Source: Poecilobothrus nobilitatus
Lineage: Eukaryota > Arthropoda > Insecta > Diptera > Dolichopodidae
NCBI GenBank assembly: GCA_947095535.1
Contig: OX352774.1
Span: 176,512,200-176,576,199, forward strand
Length of the DNA: 64,000 nucleotides
Direction of reading: 5' to 3'
The position numbers and the translations under genes are program-made. The notes beneath the pieces are model-generated. The model worked only from the letters and a program-made list of their open reading frames with translations, did no database searches and was not told the DNA's origin. Positions 11,651-24,045 of the stretch are shown piece after piece. How positions within the stretch are numbered: position 1 is the first letter of the stretch; each line of letters starts with the position of its first letter.

Positions 11651-13540
11651 AAAAGCTTAAGTTTAAATAAAAAAAAAAGAATAGTCATTAAATTATTAGG
11701 TTCAGCAAAAAATTTGAAATTTATTTAAAAGAAAATTTTTTGTGTTTAAATCGTTAGAAATTCATTATCTAAATTGATAATAATACAAATTGATTTAAAA
11801 ACAAAAAAGTTTATTATAGAAGAAAAGTCGATGCTCTACTGTAAAAAGAATTTAATTAAGATTTAGTGTCATTCAACAAATTTATTCGCTAAACATTTGC
11901 GAAAAAGAAAACTAGAGTTACTTACCTATAAAGTAAAATTCGTTAAAAGTTAAATTATAAATTAAAGAAAATATACTTCAACCTTGAAATAACCTTTAGG
12001 TTAAAAACTAATATATATTTTATTTTTACTCTAGGCGTACATGTTATTTCCGTAGAAAATTGACTTAAAGCAAAGGGTGATAGAGAGTCGAAACAAGCAA
12101 AATAAAAATACTCCAAAAAGATCAAAATTTTTCTATTATTTTTATCCTTTCCGCTTCTATAAGGGGCATAAGTTATCCACTAAGTAATTTTTTTTTTCGT
12201 ATAGGTTAAGTTTCTGAAACCATTAATTTCACGTTGTTAAAGAAAAGTTTTTCGTATACATATATTAAAAGAAACAATATTTTTCTTCCATGTATAACAT
12301 ATGTATTTACCGAATGCATTTACCGTTTTTGAGAAAATTCAGTGTTAGGTTGCTATATTAGATCTAAATCAATTTAAATCTCTTCTATGAAGCATATTCT
12401 TGTTTAATTAACATTAGAGTACAGCAAGTTGTATTGTATTAATCATCTCGGGAACAGTAAATTGTGATAATTTAAATTAAAGTTTCGAACATGGAAAGCT
12501 TGAAAATTGAATAAATGAAATTGTTGTATTATTAGTAATGGTTTTTTCTGAAAACATGAAAGTTTTTTAACATAAAACTATCAAACTATTCCAGATATTA
12601 GCTTAAAAACTACAACTACTAGTTTAAAAACTACATTTTACAAATAAGATAAGACATTTTCTATGAATTTATATAAAAGTTGATAATCTTTAATATTTAT
12701 AAAATCTAAAATCAACTTCCAATGTTATAAACGGGAAAAAAGTTAGATTTTTTAAAAACAAAATACATACATTTTTATATTATGGAAAATCTTTAACACT
12801 ATTATCTCGAAAATCGCCAAAAATATAACACTCCTTCAAGAACAATTTCGAAACCATCATCCGACACCTCATCCGGCTCTATATCAAGTTTGTTCTGAAA
12901 CACCCTATATAGTACCTATCTAAAATTGAAAATTATACAAAAAAAAGTCTTATAAAAAATAAAATATAAAGTAAAAGTAATAATCATTTGATAAATTTTA
13001 TGTATAAAATTATTTAAGAAAAGTTAAATTGATTCGATATTTCAAAAAAAAGTCAAAAACAGTCCAAACTTCTAACAAACATATTATAAGAGTAAGTACA
13101 ATAAGGTTTACTTTAAATTTGATTGTTTGTTCATTGATGGTTATATTTTTGTTTTAGCCTTATTTTGCCTTACTCCTGTTTATAAAAATCTTTAAATTAA
13201 CATATTTATTACCAAACTTTTTTGTTTTTTTTTTTTAAACCAAATTGTGACTATTAACTTTCGAAATATTTAAGATAAAAAAAAAGCGAATTTTAAATTT
13301 TACAGATTTTATTATAAAAATTGTCTTCAAATGTAAAAATAAGTTCCCCTTATTTATCCAAGAAGTCTAAATATATATAGTTAAATATAAAATTTTAAAA
13401 GTTTAATTGAATTCAAAACACTTGTTTTTTATTAAACTCCTTATATATATCTTATGTAACTATATCTGCATTAAAATCTAAAACAATTTTTTATAAAACT
13501 CATTAAGAGTTGAGCTAACTTACAACCGAATCGACATTTT
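11651..13540. other. AT-rich stretch without a gene
   Basis: No gene seen. A slightly less AT-rich patch at 12830..12910 ends in ACACCCTATAT, which resembles ends of some DNA transposons, but no partner end was found. Confidence 0.45.
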
Positions 13541-15109
13541 TATACCCGTACGATAGGATCGGGTATAATAAAATTACTCCTCCGTTTGTAACACCTCGAA
13601 ATAAGCGAGCTAGATATACCTTCAAAGGTATGGATCGGATCAGGAAAAAATTCTAAGACTTTTGAGCCATGTCCGTCCGTCCGTCAGCACGCTAACTCAA
13701 AAACTAAGAAAGCTAGAATCTTGAAATTTACACAAAATATTCTGGGAGTAATTTGTAGGTTCCCTATTTTTTTTGGTTGAGTTTGGACCAAGCCTTAGGG
13801 TAGCTCTCGAACACCTAACTTTTAGGTCCCCACATTTTTTTTGCAATAGAGCTATGAAATTTTAACTACTGATAGATCTCACAAAAATATTAATTTTATT
13901 TTGAATAACTTTTTTTTGTAGCCCCACCCGTTACGGAGCTACAGCTCCCCAAAGGTTCAAAAAAGCTCTATATTTAAATTGTTATAGCACAAGTTGTATA
14001 AGGTATATCTTCATTTTGAAAACGCCAAACGATTACTACTTTCATTAGCTTTAAAAGTGTATATACAATAAATATATATTTGTGGCATACGGTGTCTTAA
14101 TTTACCGTTATGTGAAACTCAAATTTTGCAAAATCCTTCAACCCTTCTATCTTCTAAACGGTTTAAGTTGGAAACTTGAAATTTTGACAGAAGTTAGATG
14201 TTTGAAAATAAGTATGAGTCATTTCAGAAATTTTTTTTGTATCACCCCCCGTTTAGGAGCTGTAAGGGGTCAAAAACTGAAAATTTCTTATTTTTAAACA
14301 CCTGTAACTTGAACACCTGTTAAAATTTGTTTGAAGTAATATACAAAAATTAAAGCTTCAATATTATACTCTTATTTCTGTTAACAACATTATTTAATAA
14401 TGTATAGTTACTTTATAATTGACGAAATAGTTACTTGATTTTTTCAAATTTTCTAACAAATTTCTTTAACGAATTTTTTGCATATTGTTTTACTATGATA
14501 ATTTGAAATTGTTGAGGATATAATGCGTAGTACATAAAAATGTAAATAAATAAACAACATAACGGTTGCTTGAAGAATTTTTATTTATATGATATTGATA
14601 AACATACTTATATAATATCATGTTTATTTACATATCGTATATGTCACTAGTGAATGAATGATAAGAGTATAGATGTATATTATATAGCGCCGTATTTACA
14701 TACATATATGTATTTTATTCTACTTATAAGAAATTATTCTGTCAATGGAATATTTAAATATAATATAATATAATATTTAAAATTATATTTACTATTTTGT
14801 ACTAAGTAAATTTAATATACATTTACCGCTTAGTATTAAATGGTACTATAGAATATTTGAAAAAGTTTTGGATTGATAATCGTTATGTGAAAGGTTAGAA
14901 TCTGCTTTTGAAGAATGTACATATAAACATATAGTTTGAATATATGTACAACCCATAGTTCTAGAAATTATAAAATTCACCCAAATTATTTTAAAATACT
15001 AAAATATTAAAAAAAATAATATTGTGAGCAGAGTGACAGGCTGTGAACATACTAACGGTTCGTACGGGTATCTAAGAGTTGACAAAGGCAACTGTATTCT
15101 TCCTCGTTT
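13541..15109 (+). mobile_element. DINE-1/INE-1-like element, full-length copy
   Basis: The 5' end is a palindrome (TATACCC..GGGTATA), followed by sequence like the known INE-1 consensus: a GATCGGATCAGG block, a (GTCC)n stretch at 13672..13684, CTAACTCAAAAACTA and AGCTAGAATCTTGAAATTT. The 3' end has a hairpin (AGTTG at 15077..15081, CAACT at 15089..15093) and ends CTCGTTT. The length is about 1.57 kb. No transposase is encoded, so movement would depend on an autonomous Helentron elsewhere. Copies: 1..1317 (near-identical) and 23274..23925 (internally deleted). Confidence 0.85.
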
Positions 15110-15429
15110 AAAGTAAAATTATTTTTGTATTTTAAAATGTAGCTTATAAGGGCGTCTTAATATAGCTTATAAAGACGCCTTACTTATCGCCTTAAGATCC
15201 AAAATTAAAGTATATCTAATATTTTTTTTTAATTGATTTTAATATTCTGACAATTATGGTGATGGGGATATAAGTCCACATATCAAAAATCCATAACGTT
15301 CTTATAACCAATTTGGGCAGGACAAAACATAATCATTGCATTATATTAAAGCGTTGAGCCCAACTATGGTGGGACACAATACAGTTAAAACTGTTGATGC
15401 TTTGTGATCCATCATGTAATTTTCGTATT

Positions 15430-15640
15430 TTTTACCGACCGCATACATTAATGTATAAGGTAGGTATTGTTTTCATACTAAAAATTTGTACCCGAGATTT
15501 TCGCAAAAATGCACTACTCCGGTATGGAGAAGGCTGTAAAAAAATTTTCAGCATGATGTCCGTCTGTGTGTGTGTGTGTGGGGGTGCGTGTGTGGGTATG
15601 TCTGTGGGCACGTGTACAGATTAAACGACTGAGCGGAATT
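15430..15640 (+). mobile_element. Decayed DINE-like 5' region with (TG)n
   Basis: TAAGGTAGGTATTGTTTT, GTATGGAGAAGGC and CAGCATGATGTCCGTCTG resemble the 5' third of a DINE-type element. The usual (GTCC)n stretch is replaced by a (TG)n microsatellite at about 15565..15580, then GTGTGTGGGTATG. Nothing matching a 3' end was found. Confidence 0.45.
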
Positions 15641-18600
15641 TTTTGAAATTTCATATTTATTTTTCATAATTTCATACAATGATTATTGTTATTGAATAAA
15701 ACAAAATGTTATTAAATTATTAGAAGTTATTTTGCTTTGATATAAATTATTATGTAAAAAATCTATAAATTTTGGCATTGTACTTTTTGTGTAGTGGCGG
15801 TCGGTCCTGTGGTGGAGATAGCTGATTTTTATTAATATGAAATGTAAACGAATAATTTTAAAATTGTATCTTAAAACTCCTAGATTCCAAATACGCGAAT
15901 ATTCAAATGTAAAAGTATAAATTTTCATTCTAAATTATAACTACAAAAAAAAAAAAAAAATGTACCGATGGAAGCTTCATCAGAGGTTCTAGATGTTATA
16001 GGATCTAATATAAACAATTTTATAGCATTGCTCAATCGAAGTGGTGTTATATAATATGTATGCATGGAAGTAATAATTATACAAAATAATTATGGAATAA
16101 TTATATAATTATGTAAATAATAATAATACAGAAACTTGCATTCCGCAAGGCAAAATCTTGGATATAAAAAGTTATAATGTTGTGTATTAAAATCTGATAA
16201 ATTTTCATTACATTTTAAAAATGTTTAGTATTAAATCTATTCACAAATGTAAAATAAAAAATTTTATGTAATGTTACCTGTGATAAAAAAAATTATTGGA
16301 ACCATGTTCCTTCCCCTTTCTATCAGAAAATTTTTGCCATATATTTTAAAACTTCTTATATCAATATTTACTACAAAAAATAAAGATTTTTGTAAGATTT
16401 CTCGAAAAAGAGTGAAAATTACCATTATACCATTGTTTCTGATCAAAGTGGAAATTTGAAAATACCACCTATTATCGTATTTTTTTACCATTGAAATGTG
16501 TTCAAATAAATTTTGAATTGTTTTTTATAATAATTAAAATTTTAAATTTTAAATTTTTATATTAGTTCTACTTGATTTTTGAAGAAAGGAACTGAAAATT
16601 TCGTTTGAACTTTCTTTTATAATTTCAACTTTAAATTAAGTGGAAAAGGATAAAGAATCTCTATTTCTTGACAGTGGAAAATTTTTTTTATTACAAGATT
16701 TTCATTATTGTTACTCTTAAGAATAAAATAGGTATTTCTATTTAAAATTATATCTACAATTAATTTAACATTCGCAGTGGCATGACGTTTTGTATAGTAG
16801 AAAAAAAAATTAAGAGTTTCAATTTTATATAATATGAACCCCAAAATTTTTGATAAAATTGTTTGTTGAAAAAAAATTGATTCATGAAAAATTACCTTGA
16901 AAAATAAAATAAATTGTTTGACGAAGCCTTAAAATAAAATATTAAGTAAATATTGTTAAAAAATTAATAAAATTTTAAATTAAATATTGTTTGTAAAATT
17001 ATTTACGTAATTTATAAATAAATTATTTTTACTCAAAGAAGAAAGTTATGAACTACATTTTATGTACCTTTAAAATGTTTTGATTCAAAATGAAAACAGA
17101 AATTTGTAGATATCTTTAAAATATCTTAAGATACCTATTTAAAACAACTTTAATTTCTTCTGAAAAATATATAACTAAAGGATTGACAAAAATTATAAAA
17201 TTTTTCTAAAAATAAATAGGGGATAGGATAAGGATACACATTTTTATTTTAACGGTTGATAAAAAATATCTATAAAATAATCATTTTCTAATTTCTTCAT
17301 TTTAATATAAAATTTATATTTAATTCTTAAATATTCTAATGTTGAACAATAAATATGAAGAATCATTAAAAAATATTCCTATTATGCTACTTGTGTACTT
17401 AAAGAAAATAATATTTTTTTTACTTGTGTACTTAAAGAAAAGAATATTTTTTTTAAGCGATAACAATTTTAAAACATCTTGCTCCTGTAAATTCCTGGGA
17501 TGCATCAGTTACTTTTAATTAAATTTTTTTATCAGAAATTATTTTGTCCCTCATTACAAAAATAAGGTTTTAGACGCTGGATCAAATGGATACTTTAAAA
17601 ATACAAACTGCCACAATAATTATTACTGCGGGTTAAACGTCAGTTAACCAATTTCAATCCGGTAAAAGTATCCGAGAGTAGGTGAGTTCAAGAAAATTTA
17701 TTCATACTTTTAAGTTTCTTTGTTTCTTTATTCAATACAAAGTTATTTTTTTCCTTTGAAAATCTAAACTAAAGCCAATCTTTCATTTGTAGGACATCAC
17801 AAATTTTTTTAAATGATTTTTGAAGAAAATTTAGAGATATTTTTTTTTTTAATATCTACATTTTACAAAAAAAATGGTGTTGAAATAGTTTTTTCTATTT
17901 ATCTATTTTATTAACGTTTTTATCTTCCAAGAAAGTTATTAAAAACTTTAAAGCAAAAATAATTTCTATTTGGAATATTTATTTTGTAGATACTTACTCT
18001 TACTATAATTAAAGTACAGTTTTATACAGTTATACAATCAGGTAAAATAAAAATTAATAATTAATCATGTAATTATAAAAATGTCATTATAACTATTTAA
18101 TAAACATCTTCCATTATTTTATCGTTTTTATATATTATGTCGAGATATTTATAATTTTCTTTTAAAATTTCTTTACAGTGATCTATAGATAAAAAGAGGC
18201 CATCTCAAGGGATGCGTAGAAAAATTTACGGAAAAATAAAAAGAACAAAATGAAAAGAAAAAAACAACTGTAAAAATAATAACGTAAGTTCTAACTTTAA
18301 CTAACTTTTAAATATCCTGTTTTTTTGTCTTTTTTTTTTTGTATCCTTTTTTATCCATAAATAAGTATCATTCTCTAGTGAATAAATTAATAGGTGTATG
18401 GTATATACAAATATATCTTATATTTTTTTATAAAATAAAATAATAAGTAACGAATAATCTATAAATATTTTATTACTCTCTCTTATTAAGATTTACTAAC
18501 TATTTGTTTCTTTTTTTTTTCTATTTTTTCAACTGTAGATTCTGTTAAATAAAAATAAACGCCCTATTTTAATATTTGTTTTTTTTTTGTTGTCTGTTCT

Positions 18601-19389
18601 TTTTTTTAGCTCATAACTCATAACAGGATACTATGTATTGCGCATCACAGAAAATAAATCTGTAAGTATTCGTATAGATATAAAATTCTAATGGTAAATA
18701 TATTATATAATTTTAATGTAATACAAAAATAGTTTCATTATCGTTTTAGTCAAACGAATATTAAATTAAATTGTTACCGTTATTAATGGAACAGTATATC
18801 TTTTTGATAAAATTTTACTTTTCATCACTTTTAACTTATTTTTTAATTAAAATAAAGAAAAATTGTTTTCTATTTTATATAATCCTAAAAGTATGCAATA
18901 TTTTTAAATTTTCATTTTTTTGTTTTGAATTTTAGTTTTTGACGACTCAATTTTTACACACGGTAAAGTACATGGTTTATTAAATGACGTACTGCGAATT
19001 GAATTCCTTGTATTGGTACCAAGTATTTACAGTTGGTAGAAATATTCTAAAATCTCCTTTACCAGATTTACTTTAACAAAATAAGAGTAAATTATTCAAA
19101 TAACAAATGTTGTATACTCTACGCTACGCAAAACTAATGAACCTTAAAAGGCTTAAAATTAAAGTATTTTTATTTTATTATTAAATGAAATTTCTGAAAA
19201 GATAACTCTTTCAACAATCTTCCCAAAAAACAAAATATCTACTACTAAATTAAGTAAAGATTATAACTACTAAAGTAATATCTGAAGTGATAAAATACTT
19301 TCCTGAGTGTTTTTTTTAACTTAAAATCATGATTTTAAAATAAACATGAAATATTCCACTATTTTTGAATTGCTGAAAAGTTGGCCACG
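15641..19389. other. Long AT-rich stretch without a recognised gene
   Basis: No coding gene seen on either strand. Two short plus-strand segments (18179..18283 and 18610..18661) are each bounded by good acceptor and donor sites but have stops in all frames; see findings. A short direct repeat (CTTGTGTACTTAAAGAAA) occurs twice at 17391..17441. Confidence 0.5.
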
Positions 19390-20205
19390 AAATCCTAAAT
19401 ACAAAATCCCAAAATTCTAAAACCCCAAAACACTTTCGTTATCATAATTCGTTTTGAAGTTTTTTTATTTCAGATGTGGGTTGATTTAATGAAAAAAAAA
19501 TATTGATTGCAAAAATTGTAGAAAAAAATTCCAACCAATAAAGGTTCAACATTTTATTCAAGATTTCAACGTTTTTAATTTTTGAAATTTACTTTTGTAT
19601 ACTCTTCAGCATGATTTTTTCCTACATTTTTTGGTATTTAAGACGGGTTGGGTACGAAATTCCAAAAGAAAAATTCCACAAAAAAAATTGAATGGGAAGC
19701 ATTTTAAATAGCGCTATCCCGCTAAAAAATATATTGAATAAAGTGAGGGCTGCCACCCCCAAACCCCCACTAAACAAATTATTAAAATCCGGATTTTGAA
19801 ACTATACTATATAAAATCTCTCATAATTTAAAATCTCACATACAGTTATATAAAAATATTCTGGAAAAAGTGTATAACTCTGATTTTGAATTCAACTTTA
19901 AAATTCCTCCTAATTCAGAACCTCACGTTTATATATATATGTATAAATATTCTGTAAAAGGTTAATACCCTGATTTTGAATCAAACTCTAAAATCTCTCC
20001 TAGTTCAGAATCTAGCATATACATATATATACATATTCTGGAAAAAGCGGCAATCCTGGTTGTGAATCGAACTCTAAATTCAAAACGAACTATAATATTA
20101 AAACTACTTTGGGATTTTTGTATTTTGGAATTTGAGATTTTGAGATTTCGGATTTTGGAATATTGGGAATTTGGGATTTTGGAATTTGGGATTATTTTTT
20201 TTTTC
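19390..20205. mobile_element. Fold-back-type element with inverted arms and tandem core
   Basis: The left arm (about 19390..19460: TACAAAATCCCAAAATTCTA.., then CGTTATCATAATTCGTTTTG) is inversely repeated at 20078..20200 (CAAAACGAACTATAATATTA.., then GGGATTTTTGTATTTTGG). The right arm continues as a short minisatellite of about 15 bp (GGAATTTGGGATTTT-like). Between the arms lies an array of a ~90-bp unit (annotated separately). No protein is encoded. Exact ends and target duplication are not clear. Confidence 0.5.
19785..20085 (+). repeat. Tandem array of the ~90-bp core unit
   Basis: Three to four units, each with ATTTTGAAT..AACT..TAAAAT.. CTC, then TTCAGAA..TC, then an alternating TATATA run, then ATTCTGGAAAAAG..ATA.CCTG. 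The spacing between successive CCTGATTTTGAA-type junctions is about 88 to 95 bp. The same unit recurs at 36690..37050 and as single units elsewhere. Confidence 0.7.
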
Positions 20206-23200
20206 TTCCTGACTTCATAATATCTATCAGCAAAATCTCTATTATTAAAACGTAGTCCTTGAACGATATCTATTCTATATAGCTCTATCTAACTGTCATA
20301 CCATGGTATCATATAAGCTCATAGTTTCCTATAGTTAATATAATATGTAAAAACACAAACAAAAAATTAATAGAGCTGAATTCTGATTATAAAATATAAT
20401 AAGTAATTTTGTTTTGGACTATTTTAAATAATATCTTTGTTTTTTTTTTTAGCAAAAATTTAATTTTTTATTTATCAATTACGAAAGTGCTCCCTATTTT
20501 TTACTACTACATACTTACGAAATTACTTACATATATGTTGAACTTATATTTTGTAAATTTATTTCTGTATTCTAAAAAAACAGAATACAAATTATGTATA
20601 TGAATACCTCGATTACATTATTTCGTTAATAGAATATATCTACATCTATCTATATATATTTAGTATATGTAGAATATTTATCTATCTTTAAAAGTTTTGT
20701 TTGCTTAAATTGTTTTACTTAGTTTTTTATATTTTACATTTTTTCATTTTTGTATTTTTTACTTTACTATCTGAAATGTAAATTAGGTATGAAATATATT
20801 TAGTGGATTTTTATTAAGGCAATGAATACTTAAAATATATCCTGAATGTATAATATGAGAAAGATACAAAAAAGGATTCTGTTGATTTATTAAGTTTATT
20901 TTTATTTTTTTTTATTTTTATATTGTATAGTTTATTACTTAGTTTTAGTTTTATTTTCTAAAGAATTTAAAATTTTCAAAAATAACTTTCATTAAATATT
21001 TATAGTTTTGAAAGGATTTTAAAATAAAATTTGTTTCTTTTTTGTTTTATATTGAATTATGTCATAAAATGTTGACTAATCCTAAGTAAGAAGACATCTT
21101 CACTTATACTCATAAAATTCGATCAATATCTCCGACTACAAATCAAAAGATATGCGAATTTTTCAGAAGATTAAGATTAAATATTTAGAATATTGGATTT
21201 CTTATCTTTTAGAATACCTTTAATTTTCTAATGAATTAAAATTCCTAAAGATTTACTTAATATTAAATGTAATACTATTACAGAATAAAATATTTTCAAC
21301 TAAATATCACTAAATTTTGAAAAGTTTTCCATAATAGATAAGTGCATTTTGAAACCTAATTAAAATAAGTCAAAATTTTATGCTTTGTTTAAACAACTAT
21401 GTACACTACTTTAATGTAATGTTTAAGTTGGTTTTTCAAAATTCTTTTTATATATACCGAAAATATCATTGCGCTCTTACGATAATCAAAAAAAAAAAAA
21501 AAAAAATGAACTAAAAGGAAAAAACCTCAAACACAATAAAACTTTTGACATTTTTACTTGAAATATAAAAAGAATCCTTTAAAATTTATTTTTTTTCCTT
21601 CTTTTTAAAACTACTTGTAGTGGAATAGAACGCCCGCTAAATTAAACAAAATTATTGTCCTTGTCAGAATATTTAGCAAAGTCTAAAAATTAAAATGAGA
21701 AAAAAAACCCACTGAACAGATAAAGATATTATTTTATCCTTATCTGTTTTTTTTTTATTTTTTCTTACAATATCACCTAAAGTCAAAATTTCCAGTATAC
21801 AAAAGTACATATATACATTTTCATTTTGCATTTTCCATAAAGTATCCTACAATCAACTATCATCCTTCTGGTAACTAAAATTAACAGTAAAATAATATAA
21901 GTGTAAAAAAGCGAAAAGAGCGCGATTTAAATTAAACATTTATAAAAATATATATGTATTGTATATATATATATATACATATAATATTATATTTTGTACA
22001 GCTACAAAACAATAGTAGTAGGGGGAAAAAAAATAAATCCTTTTGTTGATTTTTTTTTATAATTCCTTATAATTATGAAAATAATTCAGATATTGATTAA
22101 AATGATGTCAATATCGACCACTTATAAAGTCTATGGATAGAAAGAAAATAATATAAAAAATGTTTTTATTGTCAGAATAATTATTCGAATTAAAATATAA
22201 AAACAAATCTTTTAAAGAATTCAAATTCACATTTTTTTAAATAGTTTTAAATCATTTAATAATATTTTCTATAATGATCCTATTATTAAAATTATTAATA
22301 AAAATTTCATTGCCTTTAATATTACGCTCACTATTGTATCCAATAATAAAAAAAAAAAAATATGTAAAAACTTCTAAGTTTTTAGTGGTATCCTTTTTAT
22401 TATTCTCATTCTTATGTCCCGACATTTAATACCCATAGGCTATAAGTAACTTCGTAAAAAATAATATTGAGAATAATAAAAAAAAAAAAAAATAAGTGGA
22501 AAAGAAAATATAAAAAAAAAAGAAAATAAATGAAAAATCCCGCGATAGAATACTAAAAGATAATAGTAAATTGCATGAATATAATATAGCACGTCATAAA
22601 ATGTCATAAAATGTCGCAATTTCTTTATTTTTCTAAACTATCAACGCAAAGTATGTATTTAGTGCTCTTTCTGTGGGTTCATTTATTGTAGTTTTAAAAA
22701 GAAAATAAAATATGACAAAAAAAAAAAAGGAAAAATAGAAATACATATAAAAATTTAAGAAAGAAAATAAGGATATCACGTTCATTGAAGGAATTGACTT
22801 AAAAAAAACGCTTCTATTGTAAATATATACGATAATTAAAAAAAAAGAAAAAATTAATACTTTATTGGATATTTTAATGTGTTTCTCGGCCTTTTTCAAA
22901 TTATGTTACAAAGAATTTAATACTTATTATTATCTTTTTTATATTTATTACGCGATTACTTTGTTTCAAAGGGTTCAAAAAAAGAAAAAAATGATAATAA
23001 AGAAGGTAAAATGTTTTCAAATAAAATTGAAGGGGTGCTTTACTTACTTAATAAAAATGTACTATAAATTTATATAAAAACAAAAGTTATATTACTTATA
23101 CAAGAATTAGTATATATATTATAACGAATATTTTAAATAAAGTAATATCAAAAACCAAAGGATTATAAAGGCGCGCATACATTAAAAAATATAATAAAAA

Positions 23201-23273
23201 TACTCGTATAGTATTGTGATTACTTTATTGTCCCATAATTTTGTAATTTTTCTTAGGCAAGTTTCTCTAATTA
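20206..23273. other. Long AT-rich stretch without a gene
   Basis: Nothing recognisable. It contains a (TA)n run at about 21960..21976 and many A/T homopolymers. Confidence 0.5.
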
Positions 23274-23925
23274 AAACGAGGAAGAATACAGTTGACTTTG
23301 TCAACTCTTAGATACCCGTACGAATCGTTAGTATGTTCACAGCCTGTCACTCTGCTTACAATATTATTTTTTTAATATTTTAGTATTTTAAAATAATTTG
23401 GGTATTTTAAAGCTAATGAAAGTAGTAATCGTTTGGCGTTTTCAAAATGAAGATATACCTTATACAACTTGTGCTATAACAATTTAAATATAGAGCTTTT
23501 TTGAACCTTTGGGGAGCTGTAGCTCCGTAACGGGTGGGGCTACAAAAAAAAGTTATTCAAAATAAAATTAATATTTTTGTGAGATCTATCAGTAGTTAAA
23601 ATTTCATAGCTCTATTGCAAAAAAAATGTGGGGACCTAAAAGTTAGGTGTTCGAGAGCTACCCAAGGCCAAACTCAACCAAAAAAAATAGGGAACCTACA
23701 AATTACTCCCAGAATATTTTGTGTAAATTTCAAGATTCTAGCTTTCTTAGTTTTTGAGTTAGCGTGCTGACGGACGGACGGACGGACGGACGGGCATGGC
23801 TCAAAAGTCTTAGAATTTTTTTCTGATCCGATCCATACCTTTGAAGGTATATCTAGCTCGCTTATTTCGAGGTGTTACAAACGGAGGAGTAATTTTATTA
23901 TACCCGATCCTATCGTACGGGTATA
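23274..23925 (-). mobile_element. DINE-1/INE-1-like element, internally deleted copy
   Basis: This is the reverse complement of the two ends of the element at 13541..15109. About 920 bp of the middle is missing (equivalent to roughly 14057..14980), with the joint at a TTTAAAA sequence. Both the 5' palindrome (TATACCCGATCC.., 23899..23925) and the 3' hairpin and CTCGTTT end are intact. The (GGAC)n stretch at 23771..23793 is longer than in the full-length copy. Confidence 0.85.
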
Positions 23926-23998
23926 AAAACCTGTTAACCCACGTAAAATTCCATGCATTTTAATTTTAACTCCTTGTTCATTTTTTTCTGTTTTCTTT

Positions 23999-24045
23999 AA
24001 CCTCTACCTAGACACAGAACGTTCACAAATTCTTTCTACCGACTC
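23999..24045 (-). pseudogene. Possible LINE C-terminal scrap
   Basis: The minus-strand reading GTAGAAAGAATTTGTGAACG resembles the GCTGGAAAGAATTTGTGAGC sequence of the LINE remnant at 52286..52504, giving R-K-E-F-V against W-K-E-F-V. The match is short and could be chance. Confidence 0.25.
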
